A stretch of 64,000 nucleotides of DNA from contig NZ_KB894528.1 in NCBI RefSeq assembly GCF_000374465.1, forward strand, positions 1,043,127-1,107,126. Direction: 5' to 3'. Source of the stretch: Ahrensia kielensis DSM 5890 (GTDB taxonomy: Bacteria > Pseudomonadota > Alphaproteobacteria > Rhizobiales > Rhizobiaceae). The notes beneath the pieces were generated by a model that worked only from the letters and a program-made list of their open reading frames with translations, ran no database searches and was not told the DNA's origin. The translations under genes were made by a program, and so were the position numbers. Of the stretch, positions 43,606-53,032 are shown in pieces. Every line of letters begins with the position of its first letter. Position 1 is the stretch's first letter.

Positions 43606-45231
43606 ATGGCTTCACCTCTTTTAAAAATCAAAGATCTAAGCCTAAAAGTCGCTGAAACTAAGATTTTGCACGACATTGATTTGCAGGTAGAGCGCAAACA
43701 AATTGTTGGCATTGTTGGTGAAAGTGGCTCTGGAAAATCACTCACCGCACTGTCAGTGATGCAGCTTTTACCTAAAGTCTGCAAACTCGGCGGGCTGATA
43801 GAGTTCGATGGCAAAGATCTCTTAAATATGAGCGAAAAGTCCATGTGCTCGTTGCGTGGAAACGAAATTGGCATGGTATTTCAAGAACCCATGACAGCGC
43901 TCAATCCGGTTAAAACGATCGGTGAACAAATCAGCGAAGGTATCCGCTGGCACACAAATGTATCGCGTGCCGAGGCCGAAGAACGTGCGCGTCATATGCT
44001 CGACCGCGTAGGATTACCTTCATCGAAATACCCGCTTGATCGATATCCGCACGAACTATCTGGCGGGCAGCGCCAGCGCGTTGTGATCGCCATCGCCACA
44101 GCGCTGAACCCTAAGCTGCTGATTGCGGATGAACCGACCACAGCCCTTGATGTTGTGCTGCAAGCACAGATATTGGACCTGCTTAAAGAGCTGGTTGCTG
44201 ATAATGATATGGCGCTCATTTTGATCAGTCATGATTTGGGTGTCGTTGCCGATGTTGCCGACGACATTACTGTTATGCGTAAAGGCGTGGTGGAAGAAAC
44301 TGGGCCAACCGTTCAAGTTCTCAAAGAGCAAAAACATCCCTACACTGCGCAGCTTGCAAAAGCCTCTGTCCATATTCCAGCTTGGCAAAACCGCGCACAA
44401 AAACCGGCCGCAGAGCCCCTGCTCCAAATCAACGAGCTCAACAAAACCTATAATGGGCGCAGAACAGGTTTCGTTTCACGCGCGCCAGATTTCACCGCCG
44501 TCAACAATGTTTCATTCTCCATTGCGAATGGACGTTCAGTTGGATTGGTCGGTCGTTCTGGTTGCGGCAAGTCTACGCTCGCGCGCATGATATTGGGCCT
44601 CAGCAAGCCAACAAACGGAGCGATACAATTTGATGGCAAGGTAACCACCGATCTTGATGACAACGCTATGCGCGCCAGCCGGCGTCATATGCAAGTTGTT
44701 TTCCAAGACCCTTACGGCTCGTTTAATCCCAGAAAAACCGTGGAATGGCTGGTTGCAGAACCATTGTTTCTTGAAGATGAGAATCTCACAAGAAATCAAA
44801 AACGTGAACGCATTGCAGGTGCGCTTACAGAAGTTGGCCTGCAGGCTGATGCGATGAAAAAATATCCGCATGAATTTTCCGGCGGCCAGCGCCAGCGCAT
44901 CGCTATTGCCCGTGCGCTCATCACACGGCCAAAACTCATAGTCGCAGATGAGCCCGTGTCAGCTCTTGATGTCTCAATCCGTGCGCAAGTGTTGGATTTG
45001 CTAGCAAAGCTCAATGACGATCTTGGCATCGCGTTTTTGTTCATCACCCATGATTTGAGTGTTGCTCGCGCTATTACTCATGAAGTTATGGTGATGGACG
45101 AAGGAAAAATTGTTGAACAAGGCCGCACAGCCGATATTCTCGACAATCCACAAACACAGGCAGCGCAGATGCTTGTTGATGCAACGCCCGATTTACAACA
45201 GGCAATAGAACGGCGCTCAGCCAACAATTAA
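43606..45231 (+). CDS. Fused dipeptide-type ABC ATPase (DppD-DppF)
   Basis: 541 residues with two complete ABC domains. The first has Walker A 'GESGSGKSLTALSVM', signature 'LSGGQRQRVVIAIA' and Walker B 'LLIADEPTTALD'. The second has 'GRSGCGKSTLARMIL', 'FSGGQRQRIAIARAL' and 'LIVADEPVSALD'. The single-chain arrangement is as in GsiA/YliA glutathione importers. It supplies ATP hydrolysis for the permease pair. The ATG at 43606 follows GGGAGCG and lies one base after the dppC stop. The 3' end overlaps the convergent cobD gene by 15 bases. Confidence 0.93.
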   Translation: MASPLLKIKDLSLKVAETKILHDIDLQVERKQIVGIVGESGSGKSLTALSVMQLLPKVCKLGGLIEFDGKDLLNMSEKSMCSLRGNEIGMVFQEPMTALNPVKTIGEQISEGIRWHTNVSRAEAEERARHMLDRVGLPSSKYPLDRYPHELSGGQRQRVVIAIATALNPKLLIADEPTTALDVVLQAQILDLLKELVADNDMALILISHDLGVVADVADDITVMRKGVVEETGPTVQVLKEQKHPYTAQLAKASVHIPAWQNRAQKPAAEPLLQINELNKTYNGRRTGFVSRAPDFTAVNNVSFSIANGRSVGLVGRSGCGKSTLARMILGLSKPTNGAIQFDGKVTTDLDDNAMRASRRHMQVVFQDPYGSFNPRKTVEWLVAEPLFLEDENLTRNQKRERIAGALTEVGLQADAMKKYPHEFSGGQRQRIAIARALITRPKLIVADEPVSALDVSIRAQVLDLLAKLNDDLGIAFLFITHDLSVARAITHEVMVMDEGKIVEQGRTADILDNPQTQAAQMLVDATPDLQQAIERRSANN

Positions 45232-46200
45232 GTGTTGAATGAGCACGAGCCCCGCCAATAAAATTGTCCCGATAAGCATCGCACGCCAATAAATAACAAT
45301 GGCGCGTTCAATGTCACCTGCTGAAGCGCTTTTGTTGCCGCTATCATTCATGAAGGGTTCGTCAGCAATGTCGCCTGCGTAAATACGTGGGCCACCGAGC
45401 GCTAAATCAGTCGCTGCTGCCATCGCACTTTCTGGCCAACCCGCATTCGGTGAACGGTGCAGCGATGCATCCCGAAGCATCGTTTTGAGGTTAAAAATCC
45501 AGCGCGGCGGTGTTGAAGCAAGGACGATCAACCCACCGGTTAATCGCGCAGGCACATAATTTGCCAGATCATCCAGTTTTGCCGATGCGCGGCCAAAATC
45601 GCGATATTGATCATTCAAATGGCCAATCATGGAATCTGCGGTGTTCAACATTTTGTAAGCAAGCAATCCTGGCAGGCCAAATATCGCGTACCAGAACGCA
45701 GGTGCAACAACACCGTCCGATGCATTTTCTGCCAAGCTCTCGATCGCAGCACGGCAAACGGCAGGCTCATCTAAGGTCTGAGGATCGCGCCCAACAATCA
45801 TAGAAACGGCCAAACGTCCGCCCGCTAATCCGTTTTTTCGAAGCCCTTTGGCAACCAAACCAACATGGTCTGACAAGCTCTTTTGCGCTAGAAAAATCGC
45901 CACGGTGATCGCCTCGAGAACCAGCCCCAAAGCACCCAAGCGAAGCAATAATTCAGACATGATCCACCCGCTTATGACAGATGCAATCATCAAAAAACCG
46001 ATAACAACAAAGCCACGCTTTTCTTTGTCTAGGGCAGAAAGCGTGAACCGATTATAGCGTTTATTCGCCCATGAAATCGCGGCGCCAAAAGCAACAACAG
46101 GATGGGTAAAACGCTGCCACAGCCAGTCAGGATCGCCGACAAAACGATCAATGATCAGCGCGATGAGCAAGATCAAAAATGTTGAAGTTCCCAATATCAT
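45217..46200 (-). CDS. cobD: Adenosylcobinamide-phosphate synthase (CobD/CbiB)
   Basis: 327 residues, integral membrane. Family segments are 'DRFVGDPDWLWQRFTHPVVAF', shortened here to DRFVGDPDW and HPVVAFG, plus 'RAAIESLAENASDGVVAPAF' and 'YKMLNTADSMIGHLNDQY'. It attaches aminopropanol (phosphate) to adenosylcobyrate in the last stages of B12 assembly. It is last in the cobA-cobB-cobC-cobD series on the minus strand, 17 bases after cobC, and its tail overlaps the ABC ATPase gene. Confidence 0.93.
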   Translation of the reverse strand: MILGTSTFLILLIALIIDRFVGDPDWLWQRFTHPVVAFGAAISWANKRYNRFTLSALDKEKRGFVVIGFLMIASVISGWIMSELLLRLGALGLVLEAITVAIFLAQKSLSDHVGLVAKGLRKNGLAGGRLAVSMIVGRDPQTLDEPAVCRAAIESLAENASDGVVAPAFWYAIFGLPGLLAYKMLNTADSMIGHLNDQYRDFGRASAKLDDLANYVPARLTGGLIVLASTPPRWIFNLKTMLRDASLHRSPNAGWPESAMAAATDLALGGPRIYAGDIADEPFMNDSGNKSASAGDIERAIVIYWRAMLIGTILLAGLVLIQHLIVG

Positions 46201-46217
46201 TTCGTGCTTCTGCTCTC

Positions 46218-47207
46218 TTAATCTGCTTGCGTAAGCGCTGCTTCCAAACGAGCAAAGTCATTATTATGAGGTGGAAATCCAAAACGTATCCATTCCGGCG
46301 CATAGTCAAACTCGCGCACCAGAATATGATTCTGCGCCAGCACCTTAGCAACATCACTTGAATCAGAACGTGAGGCCGTAACAAACAAATCTGTAGAGCC
46401 TTCGATTGCAAAATCATAGGCGCTTAGCATCGCCTCAAGCCGCTTGCGATTTGCACTTAAGGTCGAACGCGCTTCATTAATCCACACACTATCGCGCATG
46501 GCCTTTTCGCCTATAAAAAGCGCTGGGCCGGACACCGCCCACGGACCTAGCGACATACGCAAAGCATCAATTTTAGCTGTCTCACCAATCGCAAACCCAA
46601 GACGCAAACCAGCAAGCCCGAAAAACTTGCCGAATGATTTTAGCACGAGCAAACCGGAGCCGCCTGCCTCACCCACAAGCGAACAATCTGGAGCGACATC
46701 AGCAAAAGCTTCATCAACGATAATTTGTGCGCCCGAGAGAGCACCTTGCTTTACTTTATCTGCACCAACACTACGCCCGTCAGGATTATTAGGATTGCCG
46801 ACCACAACTACATTTGATGCTTTCAACGCCGCATCAAAATCAGCTGCCTTGTGCACTTGCGCGCCCGCATTAGTATAGCAGCGCTCATATTCGTTATAGG
46901 TTGGCGATACGATGGCAATATCTGGCGTAGGCAGCAATTCAGGCAGTCGTTGGATAATCGCTTGCGTACCGGGCGCCGCAACGATAGCTGCGTCTTCAGG
47001 CACTTTATAATAGCTGCGTGCAGCCATCAGGCATGCCTCTAAAAGGCTCTCGTCTGGCAAGCGGTGCCAAACATCATTCGGCATATCAGGAATGGGGTAA
47101 GGCGTAGGATTGATCCCTGTAGACAGATCAAGCCATTCAGATTTATGCCCGCCATAAAGCGCTATTGCACGATCAATGCCGCCGCCATGCTGAACTTTAG
47201 TCATCAA
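46218..47207 (-). CDS. cobC: Threonine-phosphate decarboxylase (CobC), PLP enzyme
   Basis: 329 residues of the class I/II aminotransferase fold. 'WLDLSTGINPTPYPIPD' is the typical CobC/CobD(Salmonella) start, and the PLP lysine is in 'LLVLKSFGKFFGLAGLRLGF'. It makes (R)-1-amino-2-propanol O-phosphate, the linker used by the next enzyme in the cluster. The start overlaps the cobB stop by four bases. Naming follows the Pseudomonas denitrificans scheme. Confidence 0.9.
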   Translation of the reverse strand: MMTKVQHGGGIDRAIALYGGHKSEWLDLSTGINPTPYPIPDMPNDVWHRLPDESLLEACLMAARSYYKVPEDAAIVAAPGTQAIIQRLPELLPTPDIAIVSPTYNEYERCYTNAGAQVHKAADFDAALKASNVVVVGNPNNPDGRSVGADKVKQGALSGAQIIVDEAFADVAPDCSLVGEAGGSGLLVLKSFGKFFGLAGLRLGFAIGETAKIDALRMSLGPWAVSGPALFIGEKAMRDSVWINEARSTLSANRKRLEAMLSAYDFAIEGSTDLFVTASRSDSSDVAKVLAQNHILVREFDYAPEWIRFGFPPHNNDFARLEAALTQAD

Positions 47208-48490
47208 GAAGCCCGATCAATCACGTGGCAGTAGGAGCCAGCAACAGAGCCAACCCGTAAACCCGCCTCGCCGAGATCATTGCCCAGCGCATCACGCATC
47301 GCAAAAAGCGGCTCACCAACACCGCGCTTAATTTCAGTGGAATAATGAAATTCATGGCCTTTAAGATCAAACTGCCAAGGTGATCCATCAAGCGGCTTGA
47401 GTTTGCGATATCCAAGGTGGCGCTTGCGTGTTTCAAAACTTGTTTTCAACGGCAACAGCCCCAGCATATCGTGGCTTTTGCCATCGGCATCTATAATCGC
47501 TTCTCCAAGCACCATATAGCCACCACATTCGCCATAGATCGGAATCTTACGGTCGGCAGCATTGCGCAATGCCCGTTTAAAATGCTTCGTCGCGGCAAGC
47601 TGCGCTGCGTATAGTTCAGGATATCCGCCGGGCAGAAAAATAGCATCGGCTTCACGTTCCGGCCCTTCATCGGCAAGTGGTGAAAAATAAGAAATCTCTG
47701 CACCAGCCGAACGCCACCCCTGCACCATATGCGGATAGCAAAAGGCAAAAGCATCATCGACAGCAATCGCAATATGTTGCCCAAGCGGCGGCAATAATTG
47801 CGGCCGCGCAATGGTGATGAGCTGTGCATCGAGCTTCGTCAAAGCATCAAGATCAAGGCTTTGGCCCATAATCTCACCGGCTTTATTCAAAAAACCTTCC
47901 AAGCTTTTATGCTCACGTGCTTGCACCAACCCCAAATGACGACTTGGCAGCGCCAAATCTGCATCCTGCATCACAACGCCGAGGATAGGAACATCAAGCG
48001 GTTCAAGTGCAGCGCGCAGCATCTGTTCGTGACGCGCACTGCCAACGCGGTTTAAAACAATTCCTGCAAACCGAAGTGAGGGCCGATAGTTCAAATAGCC
48101 CGATACAAGAGCAGAAATCGATTGCGCCATACGCGCACAATCAACCACAAACACAATCGGCAACCCAAGCTGTTCAGCAAGATCGGCAGCGCTTCCTGTT
48201 CCATCAGCCGCACCGTCAAAAAGCCCCATCATCGCCTCAACGATGAGCAGACGATTTTCACCATGCTTATGCGCAAGATCATCAATCAAATCATCGCGCA
48301 TCGCCCAAGGGTCAAGATTAAAACATAGCTCGCCGCTGGCAAAAGCGTGAAATGCCGGATCAATATAATCAGGACCAGCCTTGGCAGGTGCCACGGCAAC
48401 GCCTGCAGTGCGCAGCGCACGCAAAAGACCAAGCGTCACCGTTGTTTTTCCAGAACCGGAATGCGGCGCAGCGATCATAAAACCGTTCAT
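47204..48490 (-). CDS. cobB: Cobyrinate a,c-diamide synthase (CobB)
   Basis: 428 residues. The N-terminal half is a dethiobiotin-synthetase-like ATPase ('IAAPHSGSGKTTVTLGLLRA', 'KAGPDYIDPAFH'), and the C-terminal half a class I glutamine amidotransferase with its cysteine in 'PIYGECGGYMVLG' and His in 'KGHEFHYSTE'. It amidates the a and c carboxylates; in the aerobic route the substrate is hydrogenobyrinate. Overlaps of four bases at both ends couple it to cobA and cobC. Confidence 0.94.
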   Translation of the reverse strand: MNGFMIAAPHSGSGKTTVTLGLLRALRTAGVAVAPAKAGPDYIDPAFHAFASGELCFNLDPWAMRDDLIDDLAHKHGENRLLIVEAMMGLFDGAADGTGSAADLAEQLGLPIVFVVDCARMAQSISALVSGYLNYRPSLRFAGIVLNRVGSARHEQMLRAALEPLDVPILGVVMQDADLALPSRHLGLVQAREHKSLEGFLNKAGEIMGQSLDLDALTKLDAQLITIARPQLLPPLGQHIAIAVDDAFAFCYPHMVQGWRSAGAEISYFSPLADEGPEREADAIFLPGGYPELYAAQLAATKHFKRALRNAADRKIPIYGECGGYMVLGEAIIDADGKSHDMLGLLPLKTSFETRKRHLGYRKLKPLDGSPWQFDLKGHEFHYSTEIKRGVGEPLFAMRDALGNDLGEAGLRVGSVAGSYCHVIDRAS

Positions 48491-49350
48491 GCAGATTGAC
48501 CTTGAGCGCGAGTACCAAGCGGGTCAGGCACAAGCGTGCGCCCCTCTTCCAATGCCCCTTTCCAATCAAGCCCTTTACGAAGGCGAACAACCTCGCCAAC
48601 AACAACGATAGCCGGCGGCTTGAGACCAGATGCTTCCACATCTTTAGCAGCATTGCCAAGCGTTGATTCTAAAACACTTTGCTTGTCGGTTGAAGCATCG
48701 CAAACAAAGGCAATCGGCTCATCCGCTGACCGCCCTTCAGCAATTAAACGCTTTGCAATGACATCAATATGTTTCATCGCCATATACATCACGATGACCT
48801 TGGAGCCACGCGCAACGCCAGCCCAATCAATTGCATCTGGCATAATGCCTGTAGCATCGTGCCCCGTCAAAAATGTCACATTATGGTTGGTTTCACGGTG
48901 CGTGACCGGAATGCCTGCGTAAGCAAGCCCGCCAATGCCCGCCGTAATGCCCGGCACGATTCGAAATGGAATACCATGTTCAACAAGCGTCAACGCTTCT
49001 TCGCCGCCGCGCCCAAATACAAAAGGATCACCGCCTTTTAAACGCAGAACGCGTTTACCCGCTTGAGCATATTCAACAAGCTTGAGCGAAATATCGCGCT
49101 GCTTTGGCGAAGGTTTTCCGCCGCGTTTACCCGCATATTCCAATTGCGCATCGCTTGAGGCAAGTTTTAAACATTCCTCATTTACCAACGCATCATAGAT
49201 CACGACATCAGCTTGGCTAAGAGCATTTGCAGCATGAAGCGTCAACAACCCCGGATCGCCTGGCCCTGCGCCCACAAGCCAAACATGTCCCGCCTCAAAA
49301 TTAGGCAGACGATCACGCAGTGCATCGCTTATATTGGCTTGTAACGACAT
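48487..49350 (-). CDS. cobA: Uroporphyrinogen-III C-methyltransferase (CobA)
   Basis: 287 residues of the tetrapyrrole methylase family, SUMT branch. Marks are 'VWLVGAGPGDPGLLTLHAAN', 'VNEECLKLA', 'RLKGGDPFVFGRGGEEAL' and 'GVARGSKVIVMYMAMKHID'. It methylates uroporphyrinogen III at C2 and C7 to precorrin-2, the entry to cobalamin and sirohaem. No CysG oxidase/ferrochelatase domain is attached. It is divergent from cbiD with only 48 bases between, which must hold both promoters. Confidence 0.94.
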   Translation of the reverse strand: MSLQANISDALRDRLPNFEAGHVWLVGAGPGDPGLLTLHAANALSQADVVIYDALVNEECLKLASSDAQLEYAGKRGGKPSPKQRDISLKLVEYAQAGKRVLRLKGGDPFVFGRGGEEALTLVEHGIPFRIVPGITAGIGGLAYAGIPVTHRETNHNVTFLTGHDATGIMPDAIDWAGVARGSKVIVMYMAMKHIDVIAKRLIAEGRSADEPIAFVCDASTDKQSVLESTLGNAAKDVEASGLKPPAIVVVGEVVRLRKGLDWKGALEEGRTLVPDPLGTRAQGQSA

Positions 49351-49398
49351 TGTCTAAAACACCTTTCGGTAAGTCTCTCATCAGAGTATAAAACGCTT

Positions 49399-50538
49399 AT
49401 GAACAATATGCCACAAGCAGATGAACCGGATGCCGGTTTGCGAAAACCCGACGGTCCTTTGCGACGCGGCTGGACAACAGGCGCGTGCGCAACGGCTGCA
49501 ACAAAAGCTGCGTTGACCGCTTTGCTCACTGGCAAGTTTCCTGATCCAGTTTCAATCACATTGCCCAAGGGTGAACAACCTGCTTTTGCTCTCGCCACAG
49601 AGAAACTTGAGCGTAACTTTGCACAAGCCGCAATCATTAAAGACGCAGGCGATGATCCAGACATTACCCATGGCGCGATGATATGCGTTACAGTTGAGCC
49701 ATCAGAGATAGGCATCGTGTTTGCAGCAGGCGAAGGTGTGGGCACAATTACGCTTGAAGGCCTGCCTTTGCCTGTCGGGCAAGCAGCGATTAACCCCGTA
49801 CCACGCCAACTCATGACCAATATTGTGCACGAAATTTGCGCCGAGCAAAGCGTTGCGCCGAACTTCAAAATTACCGTTTCTATTCCGGGCGGCGAAGCAC
49901 TTGCGCAAAAAACGTGGAACCCGCGCCTTGGTATAAAGGGCGGTCTCTCCATTTTGGGAACTACGGGCATTGTGCACCCTTTTTCATGCTCTTCGTGGAT
50001 ACACTCCATCCACCGCGGTATCGACGTTGCACGGGCGGCAGGCATCAACCATGTGCTCGGCTCAACCGGCTCAACATCAGAAGATGCTGCCATCAAAGTC
50101 TATGGCTTTGAAGCAATTGCACAACTCGACATGGGAGATTTCGCAGGCGGTCTTTTAAAATATTTGCGTGAGCATCCAATCGATAAAATCACCATTGCAG
50201 GCGGCTTTGCTAAGATCGTCAAGCTCGCCCAAGGCGCTGTTGATCTCCACTCTGGTCGCAGCCAAGTCGACATGAATTTTCTAGCGGCGCTGACCGAAAA
50301 AACTGACGTTAAATCACCTTTGAATCAAAATCTTAAGGACCAGATTCTAAATGCAAACACAGCGGCACAAGCGCTTGATTTGACTCGCACAAACAATATC
50401 GACTTAACCGCTCCAATTGCTGATCTCGCGCGACAAACAGCACTGAACGTGCTGCGCGGCGCTCCCGTAGATGTGGAAATTATGATTGTGGACCGGAAAG
50501 GAAATGTGCTTCATCAAACCGGATTTAAGGGTTCATGA
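49399..50538 (+). CDS. cbiD: Cobalt-precorrin-5B C1-methyltransferase (CbiD)
   Basis: 379 residues. Recognisable CbiD features are 'RRGWTTGACATAATKAALTAL' (start trimmed to RGWTTGACATAATKAAL), 'VTVEPSEIGIVFAAGEGVGT', 'PRLGIKGGLSILGTTGIV' and 'KITIAGGFAKIVKLAQGAVD'. CbiD is the anaerobic-route C1 methylase, replacing aerobic CobF. Its presence beside aerobic-type genes, without cobF in the window, points to a mixed pathway. It overlaps cobK by four bases. Confidence 0.92.
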   Translation: MNNMPQADEPDAGLRKPDGPLRRGWTTGACATAATKAALTALLTGKFPDPVSITLPKGEQPAFALATEKLERNFAQAAIIKDAGDDPDITHGAMICVTVEPSEIGIVFAAGEGVGTITLEGLPLPVGQAAINPVPRQLMTNIVHEICAEQSVAPNFKITVSIPGGEALAQKTWNPRLGIKGGLSILGTTGIVHPFSCSSWIHSIHRGIDVARAAGINHVLGSTGSTSEDAAIKVYGFEAIAQLDMGDFAGGLLKYLREHPIDKITIAGGFAKIVKLAQGAVDLHSGRSQVDMNFLAALTEKTDVKSPLNQNLKDQILNANTAAQALDLTRTNNIDLTAPIADLARQTALNVLRGAPVDVEIMIVDRKGNVLHQTGFKGS

Positions 50539-51212
50539 GCCAAACCATTTTGATTTTAGGCGGAACAAAAGAAGCCGCTGAATTGGCAGAAAAACTTGTC
50601 TTGGAATTGCCGCAAGCACGCATCATTTCTTCGCTCGCTGGACGCACAAAAGAACCATCGCCCGTTGCAGGCGAAGTGCGCATTGGCGGGTTTGGCGGTG
50701 CAGTAGGTTTGGCTAGGTTCTTAACTCAAAACAATGTCACGCGCCTCATCGACGCCACGCATCCATTTGCAAAAAACATATCTAAAAACGCGAAAATCGC
50801 GGCAGCGAATACTGGCATTAAATTAGATATAAGAACGCGCCAACCTTGGCAAAAATCACAAGATGATCTTTGGATTGAAGTTGCCACATTGGAAGATGCG
50901 CGCAAAGCAATTCCAATAGGTACCCGCGTTCTTTTAGCGCTTGGCAGTCAGTATATTGATATTTTTAAAACGCGGAGCGATGTGCACTTCATTGTGCGCA
51001 TGGTCGATGAACCATCCACACAATTGTCGTTGCCGAACCATCAAATTATCATTGGAAAGCCGGGCGGTATAGAAGATGAAACTACGCTTTTAAAGCAGTT
51101 CTCCATCACACATATCGTTTGTCGCAATTCAGGTGGCCAAGGCGCATATGCCAAAATTGAAGCAGCACGCGCCTTGAAAATCCCTGTTATTATTGTTGGG
51201 CAAAGTGCTTAA
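50535..51212 (+). CDS. cobK: Precorrin-6A reductase (CobK/CbiJ)
   Basis: 225 residues starting 'ILILGGTKEAAELAEKLV' with a dinucleotide-binding loop; further family segments are 'RLIDATHPFAKNISKNAKIA' and 'THIVCRNSGGQGAYAKIEAA'. It reduces precorrin-6A (or its cobalt form) with NADPH. The start overlaps the cbiD stop, and the end overlaps the convergent MuiA-type gene by four bases. Sequence alone does not tell whether it works on cobalt-free or cobalt-bound substrate. Confidence 0.9.
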   Translation: MSQTILILGGTKEAAELAEKLVLELPQARIISSLAGRTKEPSPVAGEVRIGGFGGAVGLARFLTQNNVTRLIDATHPFAKNISKNAKIAAANTGIKLDIRTRQPWQKSQDDLWIEVATLEDARKAIPIGTRVLLALGSQYIDIFKTRSDVHFIVRMVDEPSTQLSLPNHQIIIGKPGGIEDETTLLKQFSITHIVCRNSGGQGAYAKIEAARALKIPVIIVGQSA

Positions 51213-52870
51213 TTTAGCGGGGAAACATCCATAGCCTTTGGCCATATGACCCGATAACCAAAATCAACTTTTGCCGCCGTACCGGCTTCCATATTCAAAT
51301 CCCAATGCAAAATGCCGCGTTTGCCATCAACATCTTCTTGCGTCGGCTTCGTTGTTCCGGCCAGCATGGCAACTTTAATATCCTCATGGTTGGCAACCGG
51401 CAATCGGTCCACAATCGTAACATCCATCGGAAATCCATGGAGGTTTTTGATCGTTGTCACGGCTCTACGCTCAATGGTCAATGACGCGGAAATGAGGCCC
51501 GTTTCACCTTCTTTTTTATCTGTCTCAACAAATTCAACAGTAACAAAATCGTCCTGACCAAAGCTCAAATCATGCGTATCATTGGGAGCAAGCATAGGCA
51601 TTTGCCCGCGCCCAATATAAGCGCCATCGCGTGACAGCAGCACTGGGCCCGGCAAATAGGTCGCCTCGCCCTTGAGTGTAAAACCAGCGATTAAATAGGC
51701 CGCCGCATCCAAACGCGGAACCGCATAGGCGCTCACATCAACATCAAAATTATCTTCGCCCATAACCACGGATTTGGTTTCACCTGTATTGGAAATCGTT
51801 ACTTTTCCCGCGATTGCATAAGTCGCTTGATAGCCGCCCGTTTCCATAATTGCTGTTTGCTGAACCATATTTCCCATTGGTGCGGCTACAGCCAACACCT
51901 CTGGTTCTGCGACATCAGCGTAGCTTAAACGCACACTATCTTCCAACGCTTGAACCTTCGATGCTGAACGCGCCATGGGCTTTATCTGGTTTATTTCAAA
52001 CGAAGATAGATCAGGTGCAGCAGTGCGTGTGGACGGGCGTGCCGTTGAAAGTGTGAGCGCAACATTGTCCCAGCTTTCAGCCGTCGATTGACGCACATTG
52101 GCACGGCGTACAATTTCCATTTTGGGATCTGTACCATCACCCAACGATAATTCAGCATCATAGACGGCCTGCCACCCCGCATCGCGGATGGCATATTTGA
52201 TCTTAAATGAAGCCTGCCCTGCATCTTTTGCATCAAGATTAATTGCCACGACAGAGCGTAATTCTTCATTTGGCGCAAACTGCGCGATCTGACCTTGTAA
52301 ATCCTGAATTTGGCGCTGAATATCGCGTTGGCTCGCGCGCGCATCAATCGTTCGCTTGGCGTAAGCATCAAGACGCTGCGCGGCTCCATCAAGCAGATCG
52401 GCGACCTCAAATGCGGAAAGAACATTGCTTGCATCACCCTGATTAGGCTTGCCCGCATTTGAAATCAGATTTTGCAACATTGAGCGCTGTAAATCCGTAT
52501 CCGAGATAGCTTGATCAAGCCTCATATGCTCATCATTGAGCGCTTCAATCTGTAATTCTATCTTAAGTCGATCTTCGGGGTTTTCATTGCGTGAAAGATA
52601 GACCTGCCGCACATCGACAGAACCGATCGAAATATCGCCATCGCTTACACCTTCCACCCGCACGCTATCGGCTGAAATATCCGCAGGTAGATTTTCAATC
52701 AGCACAACATGCGTGCCTTGCTTCATCTCACCTGTCGCGACACGCTCAACTTCTGCGCCGCGAGGAAAAACGGTTACAGCATCAACAGCAGATGAAAATT
52801 TAAACTCATCGGAAAAAGCCGAACCAAGCATCGTTGTCGAAAGCAAAATTGCCAATGATATTGTTTTCAT
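51209..52870 (-). CDS. MuiA-family protein (DUF4140/DUF4139)
   Basis: 553 residues with a signal peptide (about 20 residues, ending AFS before DEFKFSS). The N-terminal DUF4140 part ('AVTVFPRGAEVERVATGEMK') is followed by a helical, probably coiled-coil stretch at about 95-210 and the DUF4139 domain ('YAIRDAGWQAVYDAELSLGD' and 'LDAAAYLIAGFTLKGEATYL'). Such proteins are named for mucoidy inhibition in Azotobacter, but the biochemical role is unknown. It should be periplasmic or envelope-bound. It sits inside the cobalamin region without sharing an operon, and a hairpin upstream separates it from cobM. Confidence 0.83.
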   Translation of the reverse strand: MKTISLAILLSTTMLGSAFSDEFKFSSAVDAVTVFPRGAEVERVATGEMKQGTHVVLIENLPADISADSVRVEGVSDGDISIGSVDVRQVYLSRNENPEDRLKIELQIEALNDEHMRLDQAISDTDLQRSMLQNLISNAGKPNQGDASNVLSAFEVADLLDGAAQRLDAYAKRTIDARASQRDIQRQIQDLQGQIAQFAPNEELRSVVAINLDAKDAGQASFKIKYAIRDAGWQAVYDAELSLGDGTDPKMEIVRRANVRQSTAESWDNVALTLSTARPSTRTAAPDLSSFEINQIKPMARSASKVQALEDSVRLSYADVAEPEVLAVAAPMGNMVQQTAIMETGGYQATYAIAGKVTISNTGETKSVVMGEDNFDVDVSAYAVPRLDAAAYLIAGFTLKGEATYLPGPVLLSRDGAYIGRGQMPMLAPNDTHDLSFGQDDFVTVEFVETDKKEGETGLISASLTIERRAVTTIKNLHGFPMDVTIVDRLPVANHEDIKVAMLAGTTKPTQEDVDGKRGILHWDLNMEAGTAAKVDFGYRVIWPKAMDVSPLN

Positions 52871-52910
52871 GAAAACCCCTCCAGTTTTATAACTGTACGT
52901 TTCATTCCGT

Positions 52911-52940
52911 GAAAACTTGGTCTGAATTAGACCGGTTTGT
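52911..52940 (-). terminator. Candidate terminator downstream of cobM
   Basis: Read on the minus strand, GGTCT-AATTC-AGACC (52933 to 52919) forms a perfect five-base stem followed by AAGTTTT. It lies about 100 bases after the cobM stop and before the MuiA-type gene. The T tract is modest. Confidence 0.5.
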
Positions 52941-53032
52941 GACCATTACAGGGCCAACAAACAGTTTCAAGAAAAGTGATAGCGGTTTCCAGACTGGGAA
53001 AACGAAATTTTGCGAGACGCATACCCGCCAGG

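Noticed and set aside
49351-49398. Riboswitch between cobA and cbiD
   Set aside because: The divergent gap is only 48 bases, too short for a riboswitch plus promoters.
49329-50096. 255-codon minus-strand frame opposite cbiD
   Set aside because: It is the complement of a strongly conserved gene and its translation is low-complexity with no recognisable domain.
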